Positions 52,315 through 60,965 of a stretch of 64,000 nucleotides of DNA are shown here, piece by piece (the first letter of the stretch is position 1; each line of letters begins with the position of its first letter). Made by a program: the position numbers and the translations under genes. Source of the DNA: Verrucomicrobiota bacterium (GTDB taxonomy: Bacteria > Verrucomicrobiota > Verrucomicrobiia > Opitutales > Opitutaceae); assembly GCA_016222805.1 (NCBI GenBank), contig JACRQG010000037.1, positions 151,576 to 215,575 on the forward strand, given 5' to 3'. The notes below the pieces were generated by a model, which saw nothing but the letters and a program-made list of their open reading frames with translations, had not been told where the DNA came from and did not search any database.

Positions 52315-53697
52315 TCAGGATGGTTTGACGGTGATGTCGAGGAAGCGCCCGTAGACGGAGCGATGCATGCCCCGGCTCCAGCCGCCGAGATCGTAGGTCA
52401 CGAAGATCCGGTTGTCCTTCGGGGTTTCCTCGATCGCCATGTAGTGCGTGGTGAGCACGCCCGACGTCAGCCGCACAACGTTGGGCCAGGTCTCGCCGTG
52501 ATCGCGGCTGAATGCGAGGTAGTTGCCGTTCCACGGGTGCCGCGGCTCGGCCCAGCAGGCCTTTTGCGTGACGCGCACGCCGAAGGCCGCCACGAGCAGG
52601 CCGCTCCGCAGGGCGATGAGATCGGGATCGACGACCGCTCCGCGGAGTTCCTCGGGGTTGCTCTCATCCAGCGGGCCCTTCTTGCCGCGCCGATGGCGAA
52701 ACATGTCCACCCACAACTCGGTGCGGTTGACGTCGAGGCCCGCATACACGCGCGGCCGCGCCGGGCTCCAGGACTTGCCGTCGTCGTCCGAGATGGCCTC
52801 GTACAGCTCGCGGCCGGTGCGCAGCTGGCAAATCAGCCGGCCGGCCCGGGGTCCGTGGTTCACGCGCACCAGCACCGGCTCGCCAAACCCCTCCGTGCCC
52901 ACCGTCGGGTCCACGGCGATCGTGGAAACATAGCGCCAGTTCCGGCCGCGGTCGGAGGAGCGCGCCAGCATCGCGCGGGTTTTGATCATCCGCGGTTCGT
53001 AGGTGCTCGGGGTGCGATCGCCCTTGAGCCAGCCGTAGTAGGTGGTCAGCAGATCGCCGCCCGGGAGTTCCAGGATCCGGCGGTGCAGGCGCTGGGCGCG
53101 GTGCGGTCGGCCCCCGTCGTCGCTCGACGGATAGTCGGCGCCGGGCAGCGCAAAGACCGCCTCCAGCGGCCCCTCCACGGTCCGCCAGTCGTCACGCGAA
53201 ACGTAGAGGTGGCCGATCCCGACCTCGGGGTTCTCCCGCGGCACGATATAGGTGTCGAGGGCCACGATCGTCCCGTCGCGCAACTGCGTGATGCCGCCCT
53301 CCAGGTTGACGCCGTTGTCACCGGGCCGCAGCGGCAGGCGAGTCCAGGTCTTGCCCCCGTCGCGCGACACCACCGTGCCCATGGCACTGAAATAGTGCAT
53401 GCGTTCGGACGGAAACGGCGGCTCGGGCACCTGGGCCTGCACCACGATGTCGCCCGATCGCAGGAAGACCATGGAAGGCTGCAAGCCGCCCTCGAGGATC
53501 AGCCGCTCCTCGGTAAAGTCCAAACGCAGCCGTCCGTCCGCCTCGACCATGCTGGGAAACGTCGGTCCGGGTTTTGGTCCCCGCGCCGGCGGCGCGGGCG
53601 CGGGATCCGCGGCGCGCAGGACCGCGCCTCCCGAGGCCGCAAACAGCAGCGAGGACACTGCCCCGCGGCGAAGGAAATCACGACGTGTCGGCTTCAT
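52315..53697 (-). CDS. Tat-exported sialidase-like (BNR) protein
   Basis: 460 residues from ATG 53697. The N-terminus KPTRRDFLRRGAVSSLLFAA is a classic Tat signal. Propeller repeats include VVSRDGGKTW, ISDDDGKSW and FSRDHGETW. The protein probably folds in the cytoplasm before export. It lies 13 nt after the HisD-family gene. Confidence 0.8.
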   Translation of the reverse strand: MKPTRRDFLRRGAVSSLLFAASGGAVLRAADPAPAPPARGPKPGPTFPSMVEADGRLRLDFTEERLILEGGLQPSMVFLRSGDIVVQAQVPEPPFPSERMHYFSAMGTVVSRDGGKTWTRLPLRPGDNGVNLEGGITQLRDGTIVALDTYIVPRENPEVGIGHLYVSRDDWRTVEGPLEAVFALPGADYPSSDDGGRPHRAQRLHRRILELPGGDLLTTYYGWLKGDRTPSTYEPRMIKTRAMLARSSDRGRNWRYVSTIAVDPTVGTEGFGEPVLVRVNHGPRAGRLICQLRTGRELYEAISDDDGKSWSPARPRVYAGLDVNRTELWVDMFRHRRGKKGPLDESNPEELRGAVVDPDLIALRSGLLVAAFGVRVTQKACWAEPRHPWNGNYLAFSRDHGETWPNVVRLTSGVLTTHYMAIEETPKDNRIFVTYDLGGWSRGMHRSVYGRFLDITVKPS

Positions 53698-53710
53698 GGC
53701 GAAGGACGGT

Positions 53711-54991
53711 TCACCGGGCGGCAGCCGCCCCGTAGCGCGCGACCCGCACCCGCGCGGTGATGGCATGGGCCTCCATCCGCTCGACATCGCATTGCCGGGC
53801 GGTCACCTCGCCCACCTCCACACTCGCGGCCGCGGTCATGCGCTGGTAGGTCACGGTCTTGAGGAACTTCCCCACCCACACCCCGCCGGTGTACCGCGCC
53901 GAGCGGCTGGTAGGCAGGATGTGATTCGTCCCGATGCTCTTGTCGCCGTACGCCACCGTCGTTTCCTCGCCGATGAACAGCGAGCCGTAGTTGCGCAGGC
54001 GGGCAAAGTAGTAGTCCGGGTCCGCCACGTGGAGTTCAAGGTGCTCCGGGGCCCAGTCGTCCGAAAGCGCCACCGCCTCCTCGCGGCTCTCCGCCACGCA
54101 CAGGCGGCCGTTGACCGCCCACGATTGGCCCGCGATCTCCCGCGTGGGCAGCACCGCGAGCTGTCGCTCCAACTCCTTGAGCGTGGCGCGCGCGAACGGT
54201 TCGCTGAGGCAGACGCAAAACTGGCCGCTGTGGGGATCATGTTCCGCCTGCCCCAGCAGGTCGCAGGCCACGAGAGCCGGATCCGCCGAATCGTCGGCGA
54301 TGATCGCGATCTCGGTCGGCCCGGCGAGCAGGTCGATCCCGCACTGGCCAAACAACTGGCGCTTCGCCTCGGCGACATACTTGTTGCCCGCCCCGCAGAG
54401 GATGTCCACCGGCGCCACGTCCCCGAGCCCGAAGGCCATCAGCGCCATCGCTGGCACGCCGCCGAGCACGAAGATACGGTCCGCTCCCGCCGCGTGCATC
54501 GCGTTGATCGTGGCCGGATACCAGCCCGCGCCTTTCACCGGCGGCGTGCAGGCCACCACGGTCTCCACCCCGGCGACCTTGGCCGGGATGATGCTCATCT
54601 GCGCCGAGCCGAACATCGGGTAGCGCCCTCCCGGCACATAACTGCCGACCCGCTGCACGGGGACATGCCGGTGCCCGAGCCAGACCCCGGGTCGGGCCTC
54701 GATCTCGAGCGGGAGCAGGGTCCTGAGCTGCGCCTCGGCAAAGCGGCGCACGTTGCCCTGGCAGTATGCCGTGTCGGCGCGTAGCTGCTCGCCACATTGC
54801 TCCACCGCCTCGGCGATCTGCGCCGGTGTCAGCTCAAAGCTCGCCGGCGACCAGCCGTCGAAGCGGGCGCTGAACTCGCGGACCGCATCCATGCCGCGGC
54901 CCCGCAGGGACTCGAGCATGGCGGCGACGTAGTTCACCGTCTCCGGATCGGTTTCGAAGAGGCGATGGCCGCCATCCTTGATGATTCTCAT
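53711..54991 (-). CDS. HisD-family dehydrogenase (probably catabolic)
   Basis: 426 residues. Histidinol-dehydrogenase landmarks: GMDAVREFSARFDG, RVGSYVPGGRYPMFGS, CGAGNKYVAEAKRQLFG, GPTEIAIIADD, LLGQAEHDPHSGQF, and DDWAPEHLELHV with the catalytic Glu-His. It oxidises an alcohol to a carboxylate in two NAD-dependent steps. No other histidine-biosynthesis gene is near. The neighbours are a secreted hydrolase and a sialidase-like protein under a GntR-type operator, so a catabolic substrate is more likely than histidinol. Catabolic HisD homologues such as sulfopropanediol dehydrogenase are known. Confidence 0.85.
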   Translation of the reverse strand: MRIIKDGGHRLFETDPETVNYVAAMLESLRGRGMDAVREFSARFDGWSPASFELTPAQIAEAVEQCGEQLRADTAYCQGNVRRFAEAQLRTLLPLEIEARPGVWLGHRHVPVQRVGSYVPGGRYPMFGSAQMSIIPAKVAGVETVVACTPPVKGAGWYPATINAMHAAGADRIFVLGGVPAMALMAFGLGDVAPVDILCGAGNKYVAEAKRQLFGQCGIDLLAGPTEIAIIADDSADPALVACDLLGQAEHDPHSGQFCVCLSEPFARATLKELERQLAVLPTREIAGQSWAVNGRLCVAESREEAVALSDDWAPEHLELHVADPDYYFARLRNYGSLFIGEETTVAYGDKSIGTNHILPTSRSARYTGGVWVGKFLKTVTYQRMTAAASVEVGEVTARQCDVERMEAHAITARVRVARYGAAAAR

Positions 54992-55048
54992 GGAAAGGGG
55001 GAAGGGGTCACCGAGCCGGCTCGGGGGATCCGCGGGACTACGCTCCGA

Positions 55049-56542
55049 TCACTCCGCGAACCGGAGCGCAAACAGATCCGCGTCCTTCAGCAGGACGCGC
55101 AGCTGAACCGTCCGCCCCTGGAGCGACGAAAGATCGCTGCCCTGCTTCCAGCGTGCCACGGCATCAAGTTCGTCGCCGTAGAGCACGGGCATGTCGGCGG
55201 CGCTGAAACCCGGCAGGGGCCGGCCCGCGGAGTCCTGGAGCTCCAGCTGAACCGAACCGGCCGCGGACGTGGCGTAGTTCAGCACCAACCGGTTTCCGCG
55301 CACCACGAACGGACGCGTCGTGAACTCCCCGCCGCGGGAGCCCGCCGCCATCGCGGCAAAACGGTGCCGCGGGAGGACCAGCCGGCGGATGCGGCAATCC
55401 GGCCACCGGTAGTGCTCCGAAATGTACATCGACCATTCGCCCGGCGCGCTCTCGACGATGCCCCACGCCGGCATGTTGTTGCGGTCGGTCCAGTTTTTGA
55501 CATCCGGTCCGGGCCGGACCCAGGCCTCCAGGAAGGTGCGATCCCAGTTCACGCCATCGCGGCTCGACATGAACACCGCGTCGGACACCCCGGGCGTCTT
55601 GTGCTCGGTCACCTTCTTGCGATCGGTCACGAAGCGCTTGGGAAACGCCACCAACAGGTGCTCGGCCTCCGGACAGGGCAGCGTCGCGCTGGTGTAAAAG
55701 TGCTCGTACGGCACGCCCGCCGCGTAGCGATTCGACACCGGATTGCCCCACGCGAGGAAGTCCGCCGACGGCACGCTTTGGACGGCGCGCACCTTGTTTT
55801 CGAAAATGCGGCTGTAGCAGGTGTAGCGGTTGCGCGCGGGGTCCCAGAAAGCGAGGTTGAGCGAGTCGAAGGCGCCCTGGGTCATCACCGGTTCCGGCCG
55901 GAGCTTGCGCCAGTTGACGCCGTCCGCCGAGGCGAAGGCGTACAGGCCGCCCGGGGTCTGCCCGAGGTGCCAGTTGCGCCCGGGCGTTTTCAGGCCGGCC
56001 AGCGCCTTGTAGCGGGCATCCGGGGCGCAATTCGGATTGCGATCGAGGAAGGGGGCAAAGTTGTGCGACTCCACGCCGCGCCAGACGACGTTGTTGTCCT
56101 TGGAGCCGTTCACCTCGACCAGGCCGAGCTTGGGGCGGGTGAAGTGGATGCCGTCGCGGCTCTCGGCCACGCAGGTCACCTGGTTGTCAGAGTGATCCGA
56201 TCCCGCCACCGAACCGCGGTAGTACAGCCGGATCACGTCGCCATCGCGCAGGACGGAGAAGTACGCGCTGGTCGGCCCCTCCCACGGGGCATCGAGCACC
56301 AGCACCACCTCGGCCTTCCGCGGTTCGTGCAACCGCAACGTCGCGCCCCGGGTCGAGGCCACGAGGTAGGAGTCGACGAACAGCTCCCAGCGAGTGCCCA
56401 GATCGAGGGGCGATCCCTTCGGATTTTCCGCCGCGGCCCGCGAGGTGACACTCATCACGACGGCAAGGCACAAGGCCAGCACGGGGGCGGGAATGCGGCG
56501 GCACAGCGGCTCCGCAACCAGGCGGGGGAGTGGGAATTTCAT
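55049..56542 (-). CDS. Secreted five-bladed propeller hydrolase-like protein
   Basis: 497 residues from ATG 56542, where the signal peptide starts (PAPVLALCLAVVMSVTSRA). The propeller part carries WELFVDSYLVASTRG, DAPWEGPTSAYFSVL, VAESRDGIHFTRPKLG, GSKDNNVVWRG and FMSSRDGVNWDRTF. It is homologous to the N-terminal two thirds of the protein at 40784 but has no LamG tail. It is the first gene of the minus-strand operon, directly downstream of an operator-like palindrome. Confidence 0.8.
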   Translation of the reverse strand: MKFPLPRLVAEPLCRRIPAPVLALCLAVVMSVTSRAAAENPKGSPLDLGTRWELFVDSYLVASTRGATLRLHEPRKAEVVLVLDAPWEGPTSAYFSVLRDGDVIRLYYRGSVAGSDHSDNQVTCVAESRDGIHFTRPKLGLVEVNGSKDNNVVWRGVESHNFAPFLDRNPNCAPDARYKALAGLKTPGRNWHLGQTPGGLYAFASADGVNWRKLRPEPVMTQGAFDSLNLAFWDPARNRYTCYSRIFENKVRAVQSVPSADFLAWGNPVSNRYAAGVPYEHFYTSATLPCPEAEHLLVAFPKRFVTDRKKVTEHKTPGVSDAVFMSSRDGVNWDRTFLEAWVRPGPDVKNWTDRNNMPAWGIVESAPGEWSMYISEHYRWPDCRIRRLVLPRHRFAAMAAGSRGGEFTTRPFVVRGNRLVLNYATSAAGSVQLELQDSAGRPLPGFSAADMPVLYGDELDAVARWKQGSDLSSLQGRTVQLRVLLKDADLFALRFAE

Positions 56543-56554
56543 GAGACGGGGGTT

Positions 56555-56570
56555 GTTGTATACAATCGTA
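56555..56570. promoter_or_regulatory. GntR-type operator, copy 1
   Basis: GTTGTATACAATCGTA contains the perfect palindrome TTGTATACAA (56556-56565), 13 nt upstream of the hydrolase start. The same 16 nt occur inverted at 57444-57459. Confidence 0.7.
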
Positions 56571-56680
56571 CGCAGATCCGGTGTCAAATGGGATTGAAAG
56601 GAGGCCGCCGGCACGGTTCGCGCCCCGGGCGGGCGCAGCGGATCGTACCGGCCGCCCCGCGCCCCGCGGGCGTCAGGGTC

Positions 56681-57430
56681 TCATGGCGTGTAGCTCAATT
56701 CCTCCTCCGTGAGCTCCTTGCCCGCCTGGTCGGCCTCCGCCCCCGCCACCGTCCGGACGCTCCGGTTGATGATGTCCTGGATATGCTCCTCCATCGCAGC
56801 ATGGGCGGCATTCGCCTCCCGCTGCTCGACGGCGCGGAAGATCGCGTCGTGACTCTGCAGCACGAGGCGCCGGTGCGCATCGCGCCCCGCCTTGGTGTCC
56901 GACTCCGGGTCGCTGCCCGGCGAAGGGGCCAGCACCACCCGGTTGATCAGGTGAAGCCGCAGAATCTCCTTCTTCATCAGGGCGTTTTTCGCCGCGCTGA
57001 TGATGGCGAGGTGGAACCGCACATCCTCCCGCCCCATCTCCGCCGTCAGCCGGCGCTCGTCTGCGGAGGTGGCGATGGCCTTGGTGATCCGGCGCATGGC
57101 CTCGAGTGCCTGCGCGATCTCGTGCAGGTCCGAGTCGGTGCGGTTGATCGCGGCCAGTCGGGCCGCGTGGCTCTCGAGGGCCAGGCGGAGTTCACACAGT
57201 TCGCGGTATTCCTCCAGGCTCAACCGGGTCACGCTGGCCCCGAGCCGCGGCTGGATGGTGACGAGCCCGTCCGACTCCAGCTGGCGGAGGGCATCGCGCA
57301 CCGGCGTGCGGCTCACGCCGATCTCCTCGGCCAGGGTGATGGTGGCCAGCCCGCGACCGGGCGGGTACTCGCCGTTCAGAATGCGTTTCCGGATGTAGTC
57401 GTAGGCCACATCTGAATTGACACTCTTCAT
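56681..57430 (-). CDS. GntR-family transcriptional regulator, FadR/FCD subfamily
   Basis: 249 residues from ATG 57430. The winged helix is at about 5-72 (ILNGEYPPGRGLATITLAEE, GVSRTPVRDALRQLESDGLV). The FCD ligand domain follows, with FHLAIISAAKNALM and HDAIFRAVEQREANAAHAAM, which contain the usual Asp/His metal ligands. Such proteins are repressors released by sugar acids or other carboxylates. The two identical palindromes before the genes at 56542 and between 57430 and 57491 suggest that it controls both arms and itself. Confidence 0.92.
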   Translation of the reverse strand: MKSVNSDVAYDYIRKRILNGEYPPGRGLATITLAEEIGVSRTPVRDALRQLESDGLVTIQPRLGASVTRLSLEEYRELCELRLALESHAARLAAINRTDSDLHEIAQALEAMRRITKAIATSADERRLTAEMGREDVRFHLAIISAAKNALMKKEILRLHLINRVVLAPSPGSDPESDTKAGRDAHRRLVLQSHDAIFRAVEQREANAAHAAMEEHIQDIINRSVRTVAGAEADQAGKELTEEELSYTP

Positions 57431-57443
57431 GGCGATGATGGCA

Positions 57444-57459
57444 TACGATTGTATACAAC
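57444..57459. promoter_or_regulatory. GntR-type operator, copy 2
   Basis: TACGATTGTATACAAC is the exact reverse complement of copy 1 and includes TTGTATACAA (57449-57458). It lies in the 60-nt divergent gap between the regulator and the Gfo/Idh gene, so it can control both. Confidence 0.72.
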
Positions 57460-57490
57460 GCTGGCAAGTCCCAAACCAACTTCTTCGTTC

Positions 57491-58492
57491 ATGTCTGAGC
57501 ATTCCGTCCTGATCATCGGCTGTGGCAGCATCGGCGAACGCCACCTGCGCTGCTTCCAGAAGACCGGCCGCGCTCGCGTCACCGCCTGTGAGGTCAACCC
57601 GGATCTGCGGCAGAAGATGGCGGCGACCTACGGCGTGCCGACGCTTTCCGATGCCCCGGCCGCCCTTGCGACCGGCGCATTTTCGGCGGTGGTCATCTGC
57701 ACCCCTGCGCCCTCGCACCTCCCGCTGGCGACGCAGGCCCTGCGGGCCGGGAGCCATCTCCTGATCGAGAAGCCGCTCTCCACCTCCCTGGACGGCGTGG
57801 CGGACCTGATGGCCCTGCGCGACCGATCGGGGCGACAGGCCGCCGTCGCCTATGTGTATCATGTGTTCCCGTTCCTGCGCGGCGCCCGCGAGTTCCTCGC
57901 CGGCGGCGGCTTCGGCCCGGTCCTGCACGTGACGGCCACCAGCGGCCAACCCTTTCACCTGCTCCGGCCCGCGTACGCCCAGATCTATTACCGGGATCGC
58001 CGCACGGGAGGCGGAGGCATCCAGGACGCGCTCACGCACGTGGCCAACTGGATCGAAAGCGTGATCGGCCCCACCGACAGCCTGCTTTGCGACTGCGCCC
58101 ACCAAGCCCTCGTCGGAGTCGAGGTGGAGGACACCGTGCATGTCAGCGCCCGCCACGGCCCGGTGCTGGCGAACTACACGCTCAACCAGTTCCAGCATCC
58201 CAACGAGACGACAATTCAGTTTCACGCGGCCGCCGGCAGCGTGAAGATCGAACTCCACCGCCAGCGCTGGGGCACCTTTGCCGCCGGGGCTGCCGACTGG
58301 ACCTGGCACGACGCGCCCGTGCCCGAGCGGGACTCGCACTTCATCGCCCAGGCGAACGCCTTCCTCGACCAGATTGAAGGCCAGCCCGCGCGACTCTGCA
58401 CCCTGGAGGCCGCCGCCCAGACCCTGCGTTTCAACCTCGCCGCCCTCGCCGCCGCCGACCGCAACGCCCGCGTGCACCTGCGGGAATTGTGA
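57491..58492 (+). CDS. Gfo/Idh/MocA-family oxidoreductase
   Basis: 333 residues from ATG 57491. Rossmann motif LIIGCGSIGERH, then ICTPAPSHLPLATQAL and the conserved EKPLS; GGGGIQDALTHVANW holds the Asp/His of the substrate site. It is a cytoplasmic NAD(P)-dependent dehydrogenase of sugars or cyclitols. It is the first gene of the plus-strand arm; its product would act with the aldolase and SDR genes further on. Confidence 0.9.
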   Translation: MSEHSVLIIGCGSIGERHLRCFQKTGRARVTACEVNPDLRQKMAATYGVPTLSDAPAALATGAFSAVVICTPAPSHLPLATQALRAGSHLLIEKPLSTSLDGVADLMALRDRSGRQAAVAYVYHVFPFLRGAREFLAGGGFGPVLHVTATSGQPFHLLRPAYAQIYYRDRRTGGGGIQDALTHVANWIESVIGPTDSLLCDCAHQALVGVEVEDTVHVSARHGPVLANYTLNQFQHPNETTIQFHAAAGSVKIELHRQRWGTFAAGAADWTWHDAPVPERDSHFIAQANAFLDQIEGQPARLCTLEAAAQTLRFNLAALAAADRNARVHLREL

Positions 58493-58507
58493 AACAAGGC
58501 GCCGTGT

Positions 58508-58951
58508 ATGAACCACGGAGACACGGAGGCACGGAGAGCGGAGCTCAATCGGCTCACCGAGAGGGTGATTGGACTTTGCATCGAGGTCCACCGCACCCTG
58601 GGTCCAGGTTTGCTCGAGTCGGTCTACGAGGAAGCCCTCGCCTACGAGATGGGACTAGCCCGACTGAATTTCGCGCGACAGGCAGAGTTCCCGCTGCGCT
58701 ACAAGGAGGTCGTCCTGACCTGCGGGTACCGACTCGACTTCCTCGTGGACGGCAAGCTCATCATCGAACTCAAGGCAGTGAACGCGATCGAACCCATTCA
58801 CCAGGCCCAGCTGCTAACCTACCTGAAGTTCCATCGACTACCGCTTGGGCTGCTCGTCAATTTCAACGTCCCGGTACTAAAGGACGGTATCCGGCGAATC
58901 GTCAGCGGGGACCTCTTCCGCACCCGGGACGGCCTGGATGACGAAACCTGA
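58508..58951 (+). CDS. GxxExxY family protein (PD-(D/E)XK nuclease-like)
   Basis: 147 residues. GPGLLESVYEEALAYE is the family name motif. YRLDFLVDGKLIIELKAV gives the Asp...Glu-x-Lys nuclease-like core. HQAQLLTYLKFHRLPLGLLVNF and LKDGIRRIV follow. The family is widespread, of unknown function, related to restriction-type nuclease folds. The first codons (MNHGDTEARR) are read from a terminal inverted repeat, so the native start may be later. It interrupts a sugar-oxidoreductase operon. Confidence 0.88.
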   Translation: MNHGDTEARRAELNRLTERVIGLCIEVHRTLGPGLLESVYEEALAYEMGLARLNFARQAEFPLRYKEVVLTCGYRLDFLVDGKLIIELKAVNAIEPIHQAQLLTYLKFHRLPLGLLVNFNVPVLKDGIRRIVSGDLFRTRDGLDDET

Positions 58952-58994
58952 GATTCACCGCCGCACCTCCGTGCCTCTGTGCCTCTGTGGTTCA
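58509..58994. mobile_element. GxxExxY cassette bounded by 28-bp inverted repeats
   Basis: The left arm 58509-58536 and the right arm 58967-58994 match inverted at 25 of 28 positions (both open TGAACCAC, each with three CACxGAG words). The cassette contains only the GxxExxY gene. Confidence 0.72.
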
Positions 58995-59018
58995 CCCGCG
59001 CCCGCCTAAAACGACCTC

Positions 59019-60125
59019 ATGAACTCCCCGATCCGCCTCGCCATGCTCGGCATGATCCCGGGCAACGGCCACCCCTACTCGTGGTCCGCCATCATCAATG
59101 GCTACGACCCCGCGGCGATGGCGGCCTGTCCCTACCCGGTCATCAAGCAATACCTCGGCGCACAACCCGCCGGCACGGTCCGCATCCCTGGCGCCCAGGT
59201 GACCCACCTCTGGACGGACAATCCGGCCGAAGCGCTCGGCGTGGCCGCCGCGTCGCTGATCCCCAACCTGGTGGCGCGACCGGAGGATGTCATCGGGCAC
59301 GTCGATGCAGTCTTTGTCGCCACCGACGACGGCTTCGACCACGTGCGCCGCGCCCGACCCTTCGTCGAAGCCGGGCTGCCGGTTTTTGTCGACAAGCCGC
59401 TTGCGCTGACGGTCGAGGACCTGCGCACCTTCATCGCGTGGGAAAAGGCCGGCGCGCGCCTCCTCTCTTCCAGCGGCCTGCGGTACGCGCCGGAACTCGC
59501 GCCGTATCTCGCCGGCACGACGAATGCCGCCATCGGGGATCTGCGCTGGCTCTCCGGCGTGACCACCAAGTCCTGGGAGCGCTACGGCATCCATCTCCTC
59601 GAGCCCATCGCCCGGGTGCTCGGGCCGGGATTCGAGTCCGTGCGGCTGGAGTCCAATGTAGCCGGGGTCGCTGACCCCGGTTCCTCCGATCGATCTCCCG
59701 TGCGCCCCGGCCTCAACGAGGCCGGCTGCAATCCGGGTCACGTTTCCGCCGTGGCCAGCTTCGCCCAGTCCGCCGCGGCCTCCGCGAAGCCGGCGACACC
59801 GGACCGGATCGTCGAGGTCGCCCACCTCACCCATCGCTCCGGTGTGCAGGTCTCCCTGCCGGTGATCTCCGACGGTGGAGCCACCTTCGGCACGATGCAC
59901 CTGTGCGGCACCGCCGGCCAGGCCACAGTCAAGTTCACCGACACCTACACGTCGTTTCGCGGGCAACTGGTGAGCTTCATCGACTACGTGCGCAACGGAC
60001 GGGCGCCGTACCCCTTCGCCGAAACCGTCGAATACATGGCGGTCCTCATCGCCGGCATCCGCAGCCGCAGCCAAGGCTCGCGCCGCATCGCCGTCGCCGA
60101 CATCCTGGCGGAACTTCATTCATGA
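59019..60125 (+). CDS. Gfo/Idh/MocA-like oxidoreductase with REP-encoded insertion
   Basis: 368 residues. The Rossmann region (RLAMLGMIPGNGHPYSW) departs from the usual GxGxxG. AVFVATDDGFDHVRRARPF and FVDKPLALTVEDL (KP motif) identify the family. WERYGIHLLEPIARVLG supplies the substrate-site His. Residues 213-238 are encoded by a REP-like element, placed between a strand of the C-terminal sheet (GFESVRLES) and the next conserved segment (RIVEVAHLTHRSG). The insertion keeps the frame. The aldolase start overlaps the stop codon. Confidence 0.82.
   Translation: MNSPIRLAMLGMIPGNGHPYSWSAIINGYDPAAMAACPYPVIKQYLGAQPAGTVRIPGAQVTHLWTDNPAEALGVAAASLIPNLVARPEDVIGHVDAVFVATDDGFDHVRRARPFVEAGLPVFVDKPLALTVEDLRTFIAWEKAGARLLSSSGLRYAPELAPYLAGTTNAAIGDLRWLSGVTTKSWERYGIHLLEPIARVLGPGFESVRLESNVAGVADPGSSDRSPVRPGLNEAGCNPGHVSAVASFAQSAAASAKPATPDRIVEVAHLTHRSGVQVSLPVISDGGATFGTMHLCGTAGQATVKFTDTYTSFRGQLVSFIDYVRNGRAPYPFAETVEYMAVLIAGIRSRSQGSRRIAVADILAELHS
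59657..59730. repeat. REP-like palindrome inside the oxidoreductase gene
   Basis: 74 bp with ends TGTAGCCGGGG and GGCCGGCTGCA in inverted orientation, and inner stems GGGGTCGCTGACCCC and GGCCTCAACGAGGCC. It adds 26 codons in frame without a stop. Confidence 0.78.
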
Positions 60126-60946
60126 AACTCCGACCCAGCCGCCTGCTTTCCCTGGTTCGCCAGGGCCAGCTTGCCACGACCTTCAAGGTCAACCTCAACG
60201 ACCCACGCGTCATCGAAATCGCCGGTCTGTGCGGCTGTGACGGTGTCTGGATCTGCGGCGAACACGTCCCGAACGACTGGACGAACGTCGAACATCAGAT
60301 CCGCGCCGCCCGCCTCCATGACATGGACTCCCTCGTCCGCGTCGCCAAGGGCAGCTACACGGACTACATCCGCCCGTTCGAGGCCGATGCCACCGGCATC
60401 ATCGTCCCGCACGTCGCGAGCGCCTCCGAGGCGCGCCAGATTGTCGACTGGGTGCGCTGCCATCCGGTGGGCAAGCGCCCGCTCGATGGTGGCAACACCG
60501 ACGGACAGTACTGCCTCGTTCCCATCACCGACTACATCCGCCACACCAACGAGGAGCGCCTCATCATCCTGCAGATCGAGTCCCCGGAAGCGCTCGCCAA
60601 GGTCGAGGAGATTGCCGCCGTGCCGGGCTTCAACGGCATCATGTTCGGCCCCGGCGACTACAGCCATCGCATCGGCAAGGTGGGGCAGGTGGACGATCCC
60701 GAGGTCGTGGCAGCCCGCAAACACGTCGCCGCGGCGGCACGCCGCCACGGCAAGTTTGTCATGTCCTCGGGGCTCTTCCAGCCCTTCAGCGACCTGGTGA
60801 GCGAAGGCCACCAGATCTTTAACATCGGCGCCGATGTCATTGCCCTCGGAGCCTACGCCAAGCAGCGCCTCGAACTCGTCCGCGGCCAGATCGACGGCCT
60901 GCCTGCCGACCTGAAACCCAAGGCCCGCTCCCCCTACGGCGGGTAA
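60122..60946 (+). CDS. HpcH/HpaI-family aldolase
   Basis: 274 residues. The TIM-barrel class II landmarks are GVWICGEHVPND (base His), SLVRVAKGSY (Arg), LQIESPEALAKVEEI (metal Glu) and GIMFGPGDYSHRIG (metal Asp). Such enzymes cleave 2-keto-3-deoxy sugar acids to pyruvate and an aldehyde. The start overlaps the upstream stop, so translation is coupled. It is the central step of the presumed sugar-acid pathway. Confidence 0.9.
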   Translation: MKLRPSRLLSLVRQGQLATTFKVNLNDPRVIEIAGLCGCDGVWICGEHVPNDWTNVEHQIRAARLHDMDSLVRVAKGSYTDYIRPFEADATGIIVPHVASASEARQIVDWVRCHPVGKRPLDGGNTDGQYCLVPITDYIRHTNEERLIILQIESPEALAKVEEIAAVPGFNGIMFGPGDYSHRIGKVGQVDDPEVVAARKHVAAAARRHGKFVMSSGLFQPFSDLVSEGHQIFNIGADVIALGAYAKQRLELVRGQIDGLPADLKPKARSPYGG

Positions 60947-60965
60947 GGCCCAGCAGATCTTTCCG

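Noticed and set aside
50072..52354. Plus-strand frame of 760 codons opposite a TonB receptor
   Set aside because: Antisense shadow; the receptor motifs on the minus strand are unambiguous.
57431..58591. N-terminal extension of the GntR gene to 58591
   Set aside because: The extension is antisense to the Gfo/Idh gene; the winged helix starts right after ATG 57430 and the operator lies upstream of it.
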